60,000 nucleotides of DNA from Takakia lepidozioides (taxonomy: Eukaryota > Streptophyta > Takakiopsida > Takakiales > Takakiaceae), in contig CM060733.1 in assembly GCA_030704615.1 (NCBI GenBank), forward strand, positions 48,672,001-48,732,000, given 5' to 3'. Every line of letters starts with the position of its first letter. Position 1 is the first letter of the stretch. Both the position numbers and the translations under genes were made by a program. The notes under the pieces were generated by a model. It searched no databases, had not been told where the DNA came from, and saw only the letters and a list, made by a program, of their open reading frames with translations. Below, in pieces: positions 1 through 10,807 of the stretch.

Positions 1-940
1 GTGCTTCTTCAAACAATTCTTTCACATCACATCTTCACTGTCTAATCTCAAACATAAATGATATAATCGATGAACAACCTAATCGATGTTGACGTCAAGT
101 AATATTACACACTGATCCAGACCTTTGGTTCGTGACTCGACTAGTATTGTATTGTCTTGTGGACCACACTGAACACCTCCTCCCATCATACGTAAGAGTG
201 ACCATGTCAGCAGCACATACAAGAATTATCATACTCTGTGTGCAAGGCAAGACTGATAAAGTGCGACGGAAGATCTTAGTTGACATTGTATGATGTGAAC
301 TAATGTCTTGCATCTCACTTTACAGTTTTGATGATGCACTCAGAGATGTCCTCATATCATGTGTCTCGCTGATCATCTGGGTATCAATAGTGTTGATTTT
401 GGTCCCACGAATAGAATTACCAAATGAAGCACGCGCGATCGTGCGCGCTTCTTTAGACCATTCTTTCACATCACATCTTCACTCTCTAATCTCAAACAGT
501 AGTCGACATAATCAATGAATTACCTAATCGATGTTGACGACAAGTAATATTACAAACTGCCCTGGACTTTTGGATCGATATTCGGATACTATTGTATACT
601 ATTGGGTCCACACTGAACACCTCCGCCCATCATATCTAATAAGAGTAACAATGCCACCACATACAGGAATTATCATACTCTGTGTGCATGGCAAGACTGA
701 TAAAGTGCGCCGAAAGATTTTAATTGATATTGTATAATGTGAACTAATGTCTTCCGAAATACTTTACAGTTTTGAGTATGCACTCAGACATGTCCTCATA
801 TGTGTCTTCTAATCATCTGGGTATCAATGGTGTTGTTGTTGATCCCTAGAATACAAGTACCAAATGAAGCACGCGCGATCGCACGTGCTTCTTCAGGGCA
901 TTTTTCACATCACATCTTCAATTTCTCATCCCAACCAACA
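1..940. repeat. Tandem repeat, period about 440 bp
   Basis: The block starting near 1 (GTGCTTCTTC, then TTTCACATCACATCTTCA and CCTAATCGATGTTGACG) recurs near 445 and begins again near 885. This gives two full diverged units and the start of a third. Each unit ends with AAATGAAGCACGCGCGATCG, a GC-rich near-palindrome. The array probably continues left of the window. No coding potential is convincing; the short open frames here are copies of one another. Confidence 0.8.
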
Positions 941-978
941 GAGTTCGTGCTTTCATGGGGTTGGAAAACTAATATCGA

Positions 979-1522
979 CGGTTTGTCAAGGGATTTAGCA
1001 GCATTGCAAAGGCTCTTACCAAGTTGACCAAGGTGGGTCAGGAGTGGCAGTGGGAGGAGGAGGAGGAGCAAGCCTTTGAGGAACTCAAGGCTCGATTAAC
1101 TTCTGCGCCTATTCTGAGGCGGCCTATTCGGGGGCGGTCTTTCCAGCTACATACGGATTGGAGTATGCTGGGGATTGGAGCAGTGCTCACACAGGTGGAT
1201 GATGAGGGAAGAGAGTTCGTAGTGGCATATGCTAGCCGCTCGAACAATGATGCCGAGGCGAAGTATAGTTCCTATGAAGGGGAGTGTCTAGCTGCAGTAT
1301 GGGCAGTGGCACATTTTAGATGCTACCTCTATGGCAATCTCTTCACCCTTGTCACGGATCACCAACCATTGAAGTGGTTGATGGAGTCAGACAAGCTTAC
1401 AGGGAAGCTTGCACGGTGGGCACTTATGCTTCAAGAGTACGACTTCCAGGTGGTGCATTGAGCCGGAATAGTCAACCGGGATGCGGATGGATTGAGTCGC
1501 AATCCATGCACAAGTGAGCTTG
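979..1522 (+). pseudogene. Ty3/gypsy reverse transcriptase-RNase H relic
   Basis: The reading frame runs from the RT connection (RFVKGFSSIAKALTKL near 979) into RNase H. It includes FQLHTDWSMLGIGAVL, a conserved S-YEGECLAAVWA block near 1,270 and VTDHQPLKWLM near 1,350. An in-frame TGA at about 1,459 interrupts the final motif; the frame continues with VNRDADGLSRNP, the usual end of RNase H. No LTR, integrase or gag is recognisable nearby, so this is an isolated, decayed fragment. It differs from the chromovirus RNase H at 10.8-11.3 kb and belongs to another lineage. About 440 bp after it (1,523-1,968) hold nothing I can identify. Confidence 0.85.
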
Positions 1523-1968
1523 ATGATACATGAGCTCGATGGCATGGTGAGACGGATGAGGAGATGGTGCTAGGATGGCATGCATCTGCCTTTTTATGCA
1601 TTCTAGCAATGGGAGCTCAAGCTGGTCCATCCCATGCGATTGGTCATAGAGATAGTGTATCCAGAGATCAGTGAGGAGCTTGGTGGTGCTAAGGATGTAT
1701 ATGAAGATGCAGCAGTGTTGGCCTACCTTCGGTACTAGAGAGACAGCAGCCAGTGTGACTGCTAAGGAGAGAGATTGGATCCTACAAACAGCCAAGAGGT
1801 TCAAGTGGGAAGGGACTCACCTGGTTAATCAGCTTTAGCTCTTTCTTTGTTGACTAGAAAAGCTTGACGGCGGTTTCGCCATGCGCAAACCCAAGAAAAA
1901 ATTATCACTTGTCTCTTGACTCTTGATACTCAGACCAATCACCATTCCCTCATTCTGGACAACCAACA

Positions 1969-2099
1969 TATAGCCCAGTGTTAAGGGCACATACCCTCTC
2001 ACGAGTGGTTGTGGGTTCAATCCACCATGTTGGAAGTCATTACGGTGTCCACCTTCCCATCAGAAGGCAGTAGCCCTATGGGGTCAAGTGACACCATAA
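1969..2099 (+). mobile_element. SINE, tRNA-derived, short copy
   Basis: A pol III A-box-like stretch (TAGCCCAGTG-TTAAGGGC) is followed about 45 bp later by a B-box-like stretch (GTTGTGGGTTCAATCC). The 3' part (GGCAGTAGCCCTATGG, then AAGTGACACCATAAG) matches the 3' end of copies on the opposite strand at 49.9-50.1 kb and 51.6 kb. This copy lacks a central segment present at 49.9-50.1 kb. It is not a functional tRNA because no complete cloverleaf can be drawn. Confidence 0.6.
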
Positions 2100-2104
2100 G
2101 TTAC

Positions 2105-2290
2105 GCTTGCTTCGGCAGCACGTCCACCTTTTTTCCCTCATTCTCCATTTTCCGGATCATGTCATAGTGAACATGTCCTAGACGAGCATGCCATTTTGCA
2201 ATGGTTGCTTTACCATAACTATAAGTAGCTGAATTGATGGCTGGCAACCAAGAATTATACAAAATGCTATTCTTGACCTACGGCGCAAGA
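2105..2290 (-). pseudogene. Ty1/copia pre-integrase (GAG-pre) fragment
   Basis: On the minus strand the frame reads SILYNSWLPAINSATYSYGK and then KWHARLGHVHYDMIRKM. This is the W-H-x-R-L-G-H signature that precedes copia integrase. It lies in the same orientation as the copia gag and protease remnants at 2.7-3.7 kb. No integrase core follows to the left. Confidence 0.7.
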
Positions 2291-2592
2291 GTCTTTTATC
2301 TGTTGGTCAGATGACTGATAAAGACATTGTGGCAGTGTATGATATCGACTCATGCAGAATGTATACTAATGCAAAGAGTAGGTTTGTCATGGTTGGAGAG
2401 AAAGTAAGTCAGCTCTGGAAAATGAACCTTAAGGTAGTAATTCCTGATGATCAAGCCAACTCTGTAGTGATAAGTCAGGAAGATTCAGAGTCTATGGGTT
2501 CAGAAAAATCAGTCATCACTTCAGAGTTTGCTAGACAAGAAGATCCAGAGTCTTTGATTTCAGAAAAAAACATCCATTCACTAGAGACATGA
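2270..2592 (+). pseudogene. Copia pol segment, inverted relative to its neighbours
   Basis: The frame reads RRKSLLSVGQMTDKDIVAVY followed by DIDSCRMYTNAKSRFVMVGE. This resembles the LLSVGQL...-C.... block that in copia pol sits between protease and the WHxRLGH motif. Here it is on the plus strand, while protease, gag and WHxRLGH are on the minus strand. The simplest reading is a local inversion with breakpoints near 2,280 and 2,600. The serine- and glutamate-rich tail (about residues 50-93) is not recognised. Confidence 0.5.
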
Positions 2593-2694
2593 TATCGATG
2601 TCCCCTATCCCTGCAACCCAAACGGTTGAGTCTATTGCAACACGCACTCCCCTGCAAATACCATGCCTAACTGGTTTCATGGTTCTGAACCAAT

Positions 2695-3738
2695 CCTTTT
2701 CTATCTATCATAAGTTGTGATTCGTGAATTAGCTGCATTATCAGCATACCAGCTATCACCTATACTTGCAATACGTGCATAATATGTTCACGTGGCTCTC
2801 CAAGGAAGACCTGCTACCAGATCCGTTTGTGAATTCGATTCTAAGGTGTGAGATCTGATAACCTCAGTTAATGTCCTCTCAGCATCTGCAATAACCTCAT
2901 CAACAACGACAAAAACATTAGCTATTACAATGAGATTGGCTTCACTTGTACTGTGTTTGCTCTCACCCTTGCCATCAGTTTTGTGGATATCAGATTTCTT
3001 CTCCAACCTGTACTAGCATTCTTTTGCCCAATGGCCTTTCTCACAACACTTAAAACACACTCTGTTTTTCTTCAATTATGCTATTCGCTATGCCCTCTTC
3101 TTGCGTTGCTTTGGAGTGAGCTCTATTCTGTTGTGACCCGAACTGCTGCTCCCACCACTTCTTCCAGCACAAAATGTTTTATCTCCCTCTTCATGATCTG
3201 CCCCTGAACTGGCCAGTTCTTCAGCGTAGATTCTCTCTTAAGCACTTGTGTGTCTGTTCTGCTATGGGAACACTATCCCGTGCAAGTAGCAATGGATTGT
3301 AACTCTGGAAAACCTACTTTTGTCTTAGTAAGTAGTTCCCGCTCACTGACCGTCTCGCCAAGATCTGTAAGCTTCTTCGCCAGTGCAGAAAATGTACTGC
3401 AATAGGTCGATATATTATCACTCTCCCTCATGTGATACTTATAAAACTTCTCTTGAAGATGAGCAATATTCTCTTCAGTAGTTTGATTGTGTATTGTCGC
3501 CCATATCTCTGCTGATGTGGTGCAATTTATGAGCTGCTCCATGTGCGCTCGATCAATGGAATGCAATATCATGACTGCCACTCCATTTCAGGCAAGATGG
3601 TCTCAGAACCATCGACAATTGACCACAACTCCTTTGCTTCGAAAATGAACTGCATGTGAAACTTCCAAAGATGGAAGTTGTCACTAGTAAATTTTTCCAC
3701 CCCTATAACCTCCATATTCTCTTCCTTAGTGCTCATTT
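2695..3738 (-). pseudogene. Ty1/copia gag and protease relic
   Basis: The minus-strand frame starts at ATG 3,738 (MSTKEENMEVIGVEKFTSDN), then HLWKFHMQFIF, matching the start of copia gag (UBN2 / Retrotran_gag_2 type). A stop or frameshift near 3,585 is followed by the gag core (3,273-3,581; EQLINCTTSAEIWATI). A CCHC zinc knuckle lies near 3,010-3,055 (CFKCCEKGHWAKEC). A degenerate protease site lies near 2,700-2,760 (SWYADNAANSRIT, where active copia proteases have D-S/T-G). Several frame breaks make it non-functional. The roughly 580 bp upstream (3,739-4,320) hold no recognisable LTR or gene. Confidence 0.75.
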
Positions 3739-4559
3739 TCGCACTCTTAACTCGCTTAACACTATGACATAGGCGATTCTTAATCCAAGAAAACCTTATT
3801 GTTACGTGCTACAGAAGACTATAAGGTTTCTGAAGAACAAGAAATTCAAGAAGGCTCTCTATAATAATATGTTGATCGTGCAAAACGCTTCTCTAATCTT
3901 TAGTAACTTGTTTGAAGACTAGGGCTGCAGATATTTTGCTACACTTGTAGAGTTTCTTGAAACACCACTAAGAAAACATATCATTTTTACAGCTACATGC
4001 AGTAAGAAAACTGACGAAGTCTCCTCCAACTAAACTGCACCCGCAGTGGGCCCATAACCTGTAGAAGGAAACAACTGAGATCTAATACAATGGATTTAGA
4101 CAACAGTTCTTTGTTGCAAATCAAAGCTGTATGACATCCTGTAGAAAAGACGAGTCCAACGAATAGTGCAAGGAATATATACTGAGCAGGATGGGGCCAG
4201 GTAGGACTAGGAAGTATCATTGTTCAAAATATATGACCTGGATGTTAGCACGTGGAACATGACATGGTCTACATGGAACTACAAACTAAATGACCACCTT
4301 ATACATGTATGTTGGACATCTCTTTAGAGAGAAGCTACGCCGTGAGCAGGCTCACGCTTTGCACATAATGCATGAGCAGATTTGACTAAGCGTGAACAGA
4401 TTTGAATCGTGAGCAGAAAGGAAAAGCCGAGCCTATAAGCATGAGAGACCATGGGCCCTATTACCGTGGATGCAAAGTGAAAAGTGAAGTGAAATGCTTG
4501 CGGAAGAGCGGACAAATGCTACACTTCACACGAGATATGGTGGACTCGGAAGTGCCCAA

Positions 4560-4740
4560 AACAGATAAACGCAGAACTTCGAAGTGCAAGCCAACCATTA
4601 ATACAAAACTTGGAAGTGGTCAGAATTATGCTTGCTTTAAACCAAGCATAATTCAGAGCAAGCCAATGCAAAACTTGGAAGTGTCAGAGTTATGCTTGCT
4701 TTAAAAGCAAGCATAATTCAGACCACATAAACGCAAAACT
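4560..4740. repeat. Tandem repeat unit with two perfect hairpins
   Basis: A unit of about 65-70 bp (AAAACTTGGAAGTG..., TTATGCTTGCTTT) is repeated. Each copy centres on a self-complementary stretch: GAATTATGCTTG pairs with CAAGCATAATTC (4,623-4,654), and TTATGCTTGCTTT pairs with AAAGCAAGCATAA around a single base (4,690-4,716). The surrounding 4,320-4,985 holds no gene I can support; GTGAGCAG motifs recur at 4,330-4,420. Confidence 0.7.
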
Positions 4741-4984
4741 TGCAAATGGCTAAAACATTGTATTCTACAAAGCAAACATAGTTCTGTGAAGACATATGAT
4801 GGACTTGGAAGAAATGTTTCCTCAAAACCCTAAATTATAAATCACATCTGTAGACAGGAAACATAGTACATGTAATACATCTCATTGCCTTGAAAACGAT
4901 ACATGAACAGATTCATAGACTGGGTGAGCTGTCCCGCTGCAAAAGTCTAACCACCTCACTATAACCATAAGCACCTTAACCGCA

Positions 4985-5578
4985 AGCTTGATTCCTAGCT
5001 TGTTTCCCTGCACAAATAGGGAAGTTTACTAGGGCTCAGTTTTTTTTTTTTTCCTAAACAAATTCCCATGTGCCAATAGGGGTTGGGATTAAGCTTGCGT
5101 CAACGCCAGCTTGATTCCCAGCCTAGTTCCATGCACAAACAGGGCAGTTTGCTAGGGCTCAGTTTTTTTATTTTTTTAATTTTTTTCTTTGTGAATTTCC
5201 ATGTGCCAACAGGGGCTGGGATTAAAAGCTTGCGTCAACGCAAGCTTGATTCCCGGCCTCTTTCCCTGCACGAATAGGGCAGTTCGTAAGGCTCAAGTTT
5301 TTTTTTTTGGAATTTCCATGTGCCAACAGGGGTTGGAAATCAAGCTTGCGTGGCACATGGGAATTCCCCAAAAGAAACAAAAAAAAGAAAGAAAAACCTG
5401 AGCTTGCTTCGTAGCCTATTAACCTGCACGAACAGGGCAATTTGCTAGGGCTCAGTTTTTTTTTTTTTTTTTTTTTTTTGGGTTGGTTTTTGAATTCCCA
5501 TGTGCCAACAGGGGCTGGGATTAAGCTTGCGTCAACGCAAGCTTGATTGCCAGCCTCTTTCCCTGCACGAACATGGCA
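4985..5578. repeat. Palindromic-unit tandem array, left part
   Basis: Four units of about 130-180 bp alternate two themes. One is CCTGCACAAACAGGGCAGTT-TGCTAGGGCTCAG followed by a T-rich run. The other is AATTCCCATGTGCCAACAGG-GGCTGGGATT followed by the palindrome AAGCTTGCGT-CA-ACGCAAGCTT and TTCCCAGC. The GGCTGGGA/TTCCCAGC flanks extend the palindrome. The array continues at 22,694-23,035, so it was split by the MULE. Confidence 0.8.
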
Positions 5579-5587
5579 GTTTGTAAG
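5579..5587. repeat. MULE target-site duplication, left
   Basis: GTTTGTAAG lies directly outside the left TIR and is repeated exactly at 22,685-22,693. Nine base pairs is the duplication length typical of Mutator-like elements. The sequence belongs to the surrounding palindromic array (compare CAGTTCGTAAGGCTC near 5,280). Confidence 0.93.
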
Positions 5588-5913
5588 GCCTCTCATTTTA
5601 AGATAATAGGGTCTTCAATGGGCACGTGCGATGTGGCCGGTGGGCCCCACGCACAGACGCCCGGCTCCCCAGCACCCCGCCCGCCGCTGTGCGCGGTCGC
5701 CCAGCCACGGGCGCGGGTGCAACAACCGCGCCCGCGCCCCCGTCCGCCGCGCGGCCAGCCCCCCGCCCACGAGTCCGCTGCCCTCTAGTCTGCCAGTCCG
5801 CCAGTCTGCCCGCCAGTCCGCTGGCTAGTCCCCTGCCATCCAGTCTGCTGACGGCGCAGGATCGCCACCGTCCATTCCCATAACCCATCCGAGCCCTCCA
5901 TTTTTAGGGCTGC
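5588..5913 (+). repeat. MULE left terminal inverted repeat
   Basis: This matches the complement of 22,388-22,684 at both ends. The outer part reads GCCTCTCATTTTAAGATAAT, then GGGCACGTGCGATGTGGCCG. The inner part reads CCGTCCATTCCCATAACCCA, then TTTTTAGGGCTGC. The middle is very GC-rich and holds CAGTCYGYTG-like repeats (5,780-5,860), where the two TIRs differ in length. Open frames on both strands here come from base composition, not genes. Confidence 0.92.
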
Positions 5914-6640
5914 GAAAATGGCAATGATCTTCCCACCAAATCCCGGCCGCTCTCTTTTGACGGCTGTTTGTTGTCCGATGTTGCGGTAGGCGTTCCATGC
6001 ACGCGACTGTTCCTCTTTTGCGCGCGATGTTCATGATGATGATGAAGCGTGTGCTTGAACATGAGAGGACTGTCTCGGCACTACAGCCACCATCGTGCAT
6101 ATGCTTCCACTATTTTGCCTTCTTGTTGTGCTTTCGGGAACCTTCGTTTTATGGTTTGGTTCTATGTCATAAATATGGAAAATGCGGACATCTGTCGTCG
6201 ATAACGTCCTCTGCTTGTGATCCGTCATGATATGTTTAGCCCCTTCGTACTGCATCCCTCATGAGAGCCTTCACAAGTTTAGTTCGTTAAAGGAACCCAT
6301 GGGTAACATGGGCGCGAAAATGGTGGAAGCGTATGCACATGGGGGCGTGTATTGCAGAGTATCGGACGATGGGACTGTTTATGTGACCAAGTATAGCGGC
6401 TTGCATCCGTCGTGCTTAAGTTGTGGAAAATGGTGGAGAATCTGAAGAAACCCAGCTTTGTGATGGATCCACATGGTATTATATAAGGGATGGCAACACA
6501 AAAAAACAATTCGAGTCGTCACGGAACATCATCCAGTCGTAAGGTCCTCAAACATCCACACCTTCCTGCTGAATGCAAATGTCTGAGCCACGACGGGAGA
6601 TGTCTGAGACAATTGCATCTGCAAATGCGCGTGGATGTTT
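5914..6640. other. MULE interior next to the left TIR, no gene supported
   Basis: Only short open frames on both strands occur here. None has recognisable motifs, splice-linked partners or strand consistency. The stretch lies between the left TIR and the first internal repeat cluster and may hold promoter or filler sequence of the element. Confidence 0.5.
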
Positions 6641-7110
6641 GAGGTCCGTTGTGTCGCGAGTCTGTTCACAGTGGGTCCGCTGGCCCGTCAGTGCTCCGGA
6701 TATTCCCCTTATCGCGTGCATAACAGTCAGTTTGGAGGCGGTCTGCTGGAAGTCCGTCTGTTGGGATATCAGTCTTTTGCACTTGTGAATTTGTCAGTCT
6801 GTTGTGTTGGAAGTCTGTTGCACTAAGTCTATTTGACTTCTTATTTTCCCTTCGGTCAGTCTTTTGGCTTGTTCTCCCGCCAGTCTGGCGAAACGTCTGT
6901 CTGCTAGACAGTTCTCCTCTATGGATATCAGTCTGTTGGACTGTGCATGCATCAGTTTGTTGTGCCGCGAGTCTGTTTGCAATGGGTGTGTTCGACTTTC
7001 CTGTTCTCCCCTTACTCTCTTTTGTCTTCATTCCGCTAGCAGGGAAGTGCCTCCAATATGAAGCCGCTTCACCTCAGCAAAGCGAATAGTCCGCTGGACT
7101 GGCGTTCCGG
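6640..7110. repeat. CAGTCYGYTG-type repeat cluster
   Basis: More than a dozen variants of AGTCTGTTG / AGTCCGCTG are spaced irregularly about 15-40 bp apart on the plus strand, for example GAGTCTGTTCAC, CAGTCTGTTGGA and TAGTCCGCTGGAC. The same core recurs through the MULE and in its TIRs. I see none in the nested chromovirus. Confidence 0.75.
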
Positions 7111-7401
7111 TGGACTCTCGGCCCGATGGGAAATGAGTTTGCTGCACTTGCGAGGAGCGTGGATGAATTTAGTATGATGCGTTCGTTCGGTGGACGTATT
7201 CAATGCGATGACGACGGATAGTTGGTGCCTGTGAAATCGCGCCACGTTGGCAGTGCCATGCCCGCTTTTCCCCCTTCTACTTCTACTTTCTCCATTCTCT
7301 TCGCGCCTGTTTCTTCGCACAGTTTTGCACTGTTTTGTATTCCTCTTTGCGTTTCCATCACCGTAACGAAAGACGACCGTTCTTCCCCAGGTGTGGAGAG
7401 T

Positions 7402-7406
7402 CGCGG
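7402..7406. repeat. Chromovirus target-site duplication, left
   Basis: CGCGG immediately before the 5' LTR is repeated at 14,343-14,347 immediately after the 3' LTR. Five base pairs is the normal duplication made by Ty3/gypsy integrases. It shows that the element inserted into MULE DNA. Confidence 0.9.
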
Positions 7407-8127
7407 TGTCGCGGCCCTTTGCCTTGAGGGCAGGGGGTCGGGACACATGAGGGGCTGCCCCTGTGGGGCAGCGGCAGCGATAGGTATGGGGGGCTGAAGC
7501 ACCCTTGAGTGCCCAAGGCACTCAAGGAGGCGGAGGCGCTCACTAGGTGGAGCCCCGCACACCGGGTTGCGGTGGGGGTGGCTCCACAAGGGGTGGTGGT
7601 AGCTTAGCGGGACTTAGTGGGGGTGGCATAGGACTCACCATGGGGGCGGAGACCTCGTGGTGGGAGTCGTGGGGAGTCTTGGGACTCATCATGGTCCATA
7701 GGGGCCGTGGTGAGTGGGCCAAGACTCACCGCGACTCATCACCGGGAGTCGAGGTTTTCGTGGTGGTTCGCCATAAAATGGCATGGCTGGTTGTGAAACC
7801 CCCGCGGACAGCTACAGAAGTATATATAGAGAGTAGTAACCCCGAGAAGGGTGCAAGCCCGTTGGTGACCAAAAACTAGTGAGTAAGCGAGCGAGCCGGA
7901 AAGCGACCAAAGAGTGGGGAGCTGTTCCGGACTGCCATCTACCAAAGGGAATTCCACTAGTCCCAAATAGGTGGAGGGTTTAGTGGGAAGCGAAGGGGGG
8001 ACCGTTATGTCCCGGTGAGCAGCCGAAGCTCCAAGTTGGCCCGGCGGCCAGGTTGGGAGTCAGGCGCGCGCATCAAAGCGAGTAACTATGACGTGAAGGG
8101 GAGCTTACCGAAGGGAGGTGCGCGACA
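7407..8127 (+). repeat. Chromovirus 5' LTR
   Basis: It begins TGTCGCGGCCCTTTGCC and ends GGGAGGTGCGCGACA, with short inverted ends TGTCGCG/CGCGACA. A TATATATA box lies at 7,821-7,828, giving a likely transcription start a little downstream near the AACCCCGAGAAGGG stretch. Small open frames inside it are not genes. Confidence 0.95.
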
Positions 8128-8129
8128 CT

Positions 8130-8141
8130 TGGTATCAGAGC
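8130..8141 (+). promoter_or_regulatory. Primer-binding site (initiator Met tRNA)
   Basis: TGGTATCAGAGC lies two bases after the LTR end. It is complementary to the 3' end of plant initiator methionine tRNA, the standard primer site of many plant LTR retrotransposons. Confidence 0.93.
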
Positions 8142-8183
8142 TTAGAGTTCAGTACGCGATCGTCCTTGGGATTGGCCTCATAA

Positions 8184-9290
8184 TGGGGTCGGGCAAACCA
8201 AAGCGAAAGCGGAACGGCCCAAAAGATGATGATCCTGGTGAGCCCGATGGGGGCGACGTGTCACCGAGGCGGCCGTTTGAGGAAGCGATGAATGTTTCCA
8301 AAAACGAGGCCGCTCAAGAGGGAGGAATCCGAGGAGTCGGAGCCCGAGGAATCCTTGAGAGCTCCGACAAACCAAGAGATGCCTCCCATGCCGGCAGCCT
8401 TTCGGGAAGGGTTGTTGGCGCAGTTTGGCGGGACGTTGAAAGACGTGTTGAAGGCGGCTAATGCCACTTCCACTAAGGCAAAGTTTAAGGTGAAGCCTAA
8501 GGAACCCGGCACCTTCGAGGGCGTTGAAATCGGAAGGCACTCAACACCTGGCTCCTGGAGCTAGAGCAGTACTTCCGGGCGGCGAAGTTGAGTGACGAGG
8601 ATCGGGTGGAAGTGGCTCCCACCTATTTGAGGGGCTATGCTCAACAATGGTGGCAAAAACGCCTTCACGACCGAGGCCCAAGCCCGGAAACCTTGAACTG
8701 GAGTGGGTTCAAGGAATTGATGAAGAGACAGTTTGTGCCCCTCAACGCGTCCTGGCTTGCCCGGGACAAGATGAGGAATTTGAAGCAAACAGATGACATT
8801 CGGGGGTATGTCCAGGCTTTCAATGTGCTGTTGCTCGAAGTCGCGGACATGGCAGAACAGAAATGGTCTTCAACTTTGTGGCGGGACTGGCCCCATGGGC
8901 CAGGCGGAAGTTGGAGGAGAAGCCACCCAAGACTTTGAACGAGGCAATTGAGAGGGCTGAATGTTTCTCGGATGTCCCTAGGGGTGAGAGACAAGGCCGT
9001 ACGGAGCTGAACCACAAGAAGACCCGGCGGGAAGGTGACTCCTTCCGACCGGAAAAGAAGTGGGATAGGCCACGCGGCGACAATGGCACGTGGAAATCGA
9101 AGGGAGGGCCTTCACACGTCAAGGCGGCACCCGGTGCTTCGAAAGGAAAAGCGGGGTGGAGCTTATGGCGGACAGAAGGCGACCTTTGATGGAGTGTGTT
9201 TCAATTGCGGGGAGCCCGGGCACATGGCCAAGAAGTGCACAAAACCTCGACAATTGAACATGACTCGAGACGGAGCTGTCGGAAGATACC
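8184..9290 (+). pseudogene. Chromovirus gag with CCHC knuckle, frame-broken
   Basis: Likely start is ATG 8,184 (MGSGKPKRKRNGPKDDDPGE). The capsid-like region is spread over successive frames: GLLAQFGGTLKDVLKAANAT (near 8,410-8,470), ELEQYFRAAKLSDEDRVEVA (near 8,560), YLRGYAQQWWQKRL (near 8,625) and RQFVPLNASWLARDKMRNLK (near 8,730). This is the Retrotrans_gag pattern. The zinc knuckle CFNCGEPGHMAKKC is at about 9,196-9,237. At least four frame changes separate these blocks, so no intact gag protein can be made from this copy. Confidence 0.85.
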
Positions 9291-9428
9291 ATCAGTCGCT
9301 TTGGTGGAAGCGGTGGTCGCCAGGACTTGCAAGGTAGGCAACTATTCTTGTGAGTTGTATCAGGAAACTGGCGCCCTGCGTAAAGGGAGTCAGTTATTGT
9401 TCGTGGATGGGATAATATCCGAACTAAT

Positions 9429-9930
9429 GTGTCGTTGTTGGTGGACACAGGAGCGTCGTCGCACTCCTTCATGACACCGGCGGCGGCGCGAAAGTTGGGA
9501 CTCCCGACAAGTGACGTGGGGCCTCTATTGAGGTGCGTTCTGCCAAAGGAGAACCACAGTTGGCGACAAGGTTGGCGTTTGATGTTCCTCTTCAACTGGG
9601 GAGTTGGGAGGGACGTGAGAACTTCACCATCTGCGAGATCGATGGAGTGGATCTCATTTTGGGGATGACCTTTTTGAGCAAATCCGGAGCGGTCATAGAT
9701 GGCCGCAAGAGAGTAGTCACGCTGCCATGTGGGAATGGTGGCGAGGTTTTACGAGTGTCGGAAACGCCCAAATCCGTGGGAGGGCGAATAAACCTTCTGT
9801 CAGAAAGGGAGTGGGCCGTGGAGGAGGCACACGAGCCCCAGTTTTTGCTTTACATTAGAGAAGTGAAGGGAGAAGGCGATGGGGAGCCGAGCCCAGATTG
9901 GATCAAGGGGATTTGGAGAAATACCAGGAT
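9429..9930 (+). pseudogene. Chromovirus aspartic protease region
   Basis: The catalytic motif reads LLVDTGASSHSFMTPAAARK near 9,432 (D-T-G-A). The remaining retropepsin fold (EGRENFTICEIDGVDLILGM) lies in a different frame near 9,610-9,670. The protease is therefore split by a frameshift around 9,530-9,560. A linker follows before RT. Confidence 0.8.
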
Positions 9931-10760
9931 GTGATGCCGGAGGATTTACCAAGCGGCTTGCCACCGCGAAGAGGAGTTGACCACAAGATTGAGGTGATAT
10001 CGGGATCGGAACCGCCTGCCAAGGCACCCTACCGGTTGAGCCACAGGGAGTTGGTCGAGCTGAAGACTCAGCTCAAGGATCTAATGTCAAAGGGGTATAT
10101 CCGGCCGAGTAAGTCACCTTACGGAGCCCCGGTGCTATTCGCAGACAAGAAGGATGGGACGCTGCGGATGTGTGTCGATTACAGGGCTTTGAATAAGGTG
10201 ACTATTAAAAACCGGTTTGCCAAGGATCCCTTGCCAAGGATACCTTTTCGATCGGTTGGCAGGAGCGAAGTATTTCAGCCGGATCGACTTGCGCTCCGGC
10301 TATCATCAAATTCGGGTGGCGGAAGGAGATGAGAGAAGACCGCGTGCAGGACAAGGTATGGTTCATATGAGTTCTTGGTGATGCCTTTTGGGCTCACAAT
10401 GCACCGGCGACCTTTAGCACGCTGATGAACAACCTTTTCAGGAGTGGTTGGATGACTTTGTGATCGTGTACATCGACGACATCTTGGTGTACTCGAAAAC
10501 AAAGGAGGAGCACCTGGAGCACCTCAAAAGGGTGTTCCAAAAGTTGCGGAAGGGAAGCTATATGCCAAAGCTTCAAAATGCGAATTCGGGGTCACGAAAG
10601 TGGAGTTCTTGGGGCATGTGATTACACAGGATGGGATCAAAATGGATGACAGAAAGTGAGGGCGATCTTGGACTGGGAGCCTCCGACTTCGGTCCCGGGA
10701 GTGCGATCCTTCCTAGGACTCGCCTCCTATTACCGGAAGTATGTGAGAAATTTCGCCAAG
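9898..10760 (+). pseudogene. Chromovirus reverse transcriptase
   Basis: RT blocks are visible in order: [20 protein letters not shown] and [20 protein letters not shown] (10,030-10,155), then [17 protein letters not shown] near 10,170. The catalytic YIDDILVYS lies at about 10,467-10,493 and [20 protein letters not shown] at about 10,710-10,765. Frame changes occur near 10,240, 10,330-10,430 and 10,540-10,650. The catalytic aspartates are kept but the frame is not. Confidence 0.88.
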
Positions 10761-10807
10761 ATCGCGGGGCCGCTGTCGGACCTTCTGTGTAAATCCAAAG
10801 TCTGGGT

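Noticed and set aside
5598-5888. Long GC-rich open frames on both strands in the left TIR
   Set aside because: They overlap each other in several frames and result from high GC content; the same sequence in the right TIR does not keep them.
7200-7589. Overlapping open frames on both strands at the 5' LTR start
   Set aside because: They cross the boundary between MULE and LTR and recur in the 3' LTR with changed frames, so they are not genes.
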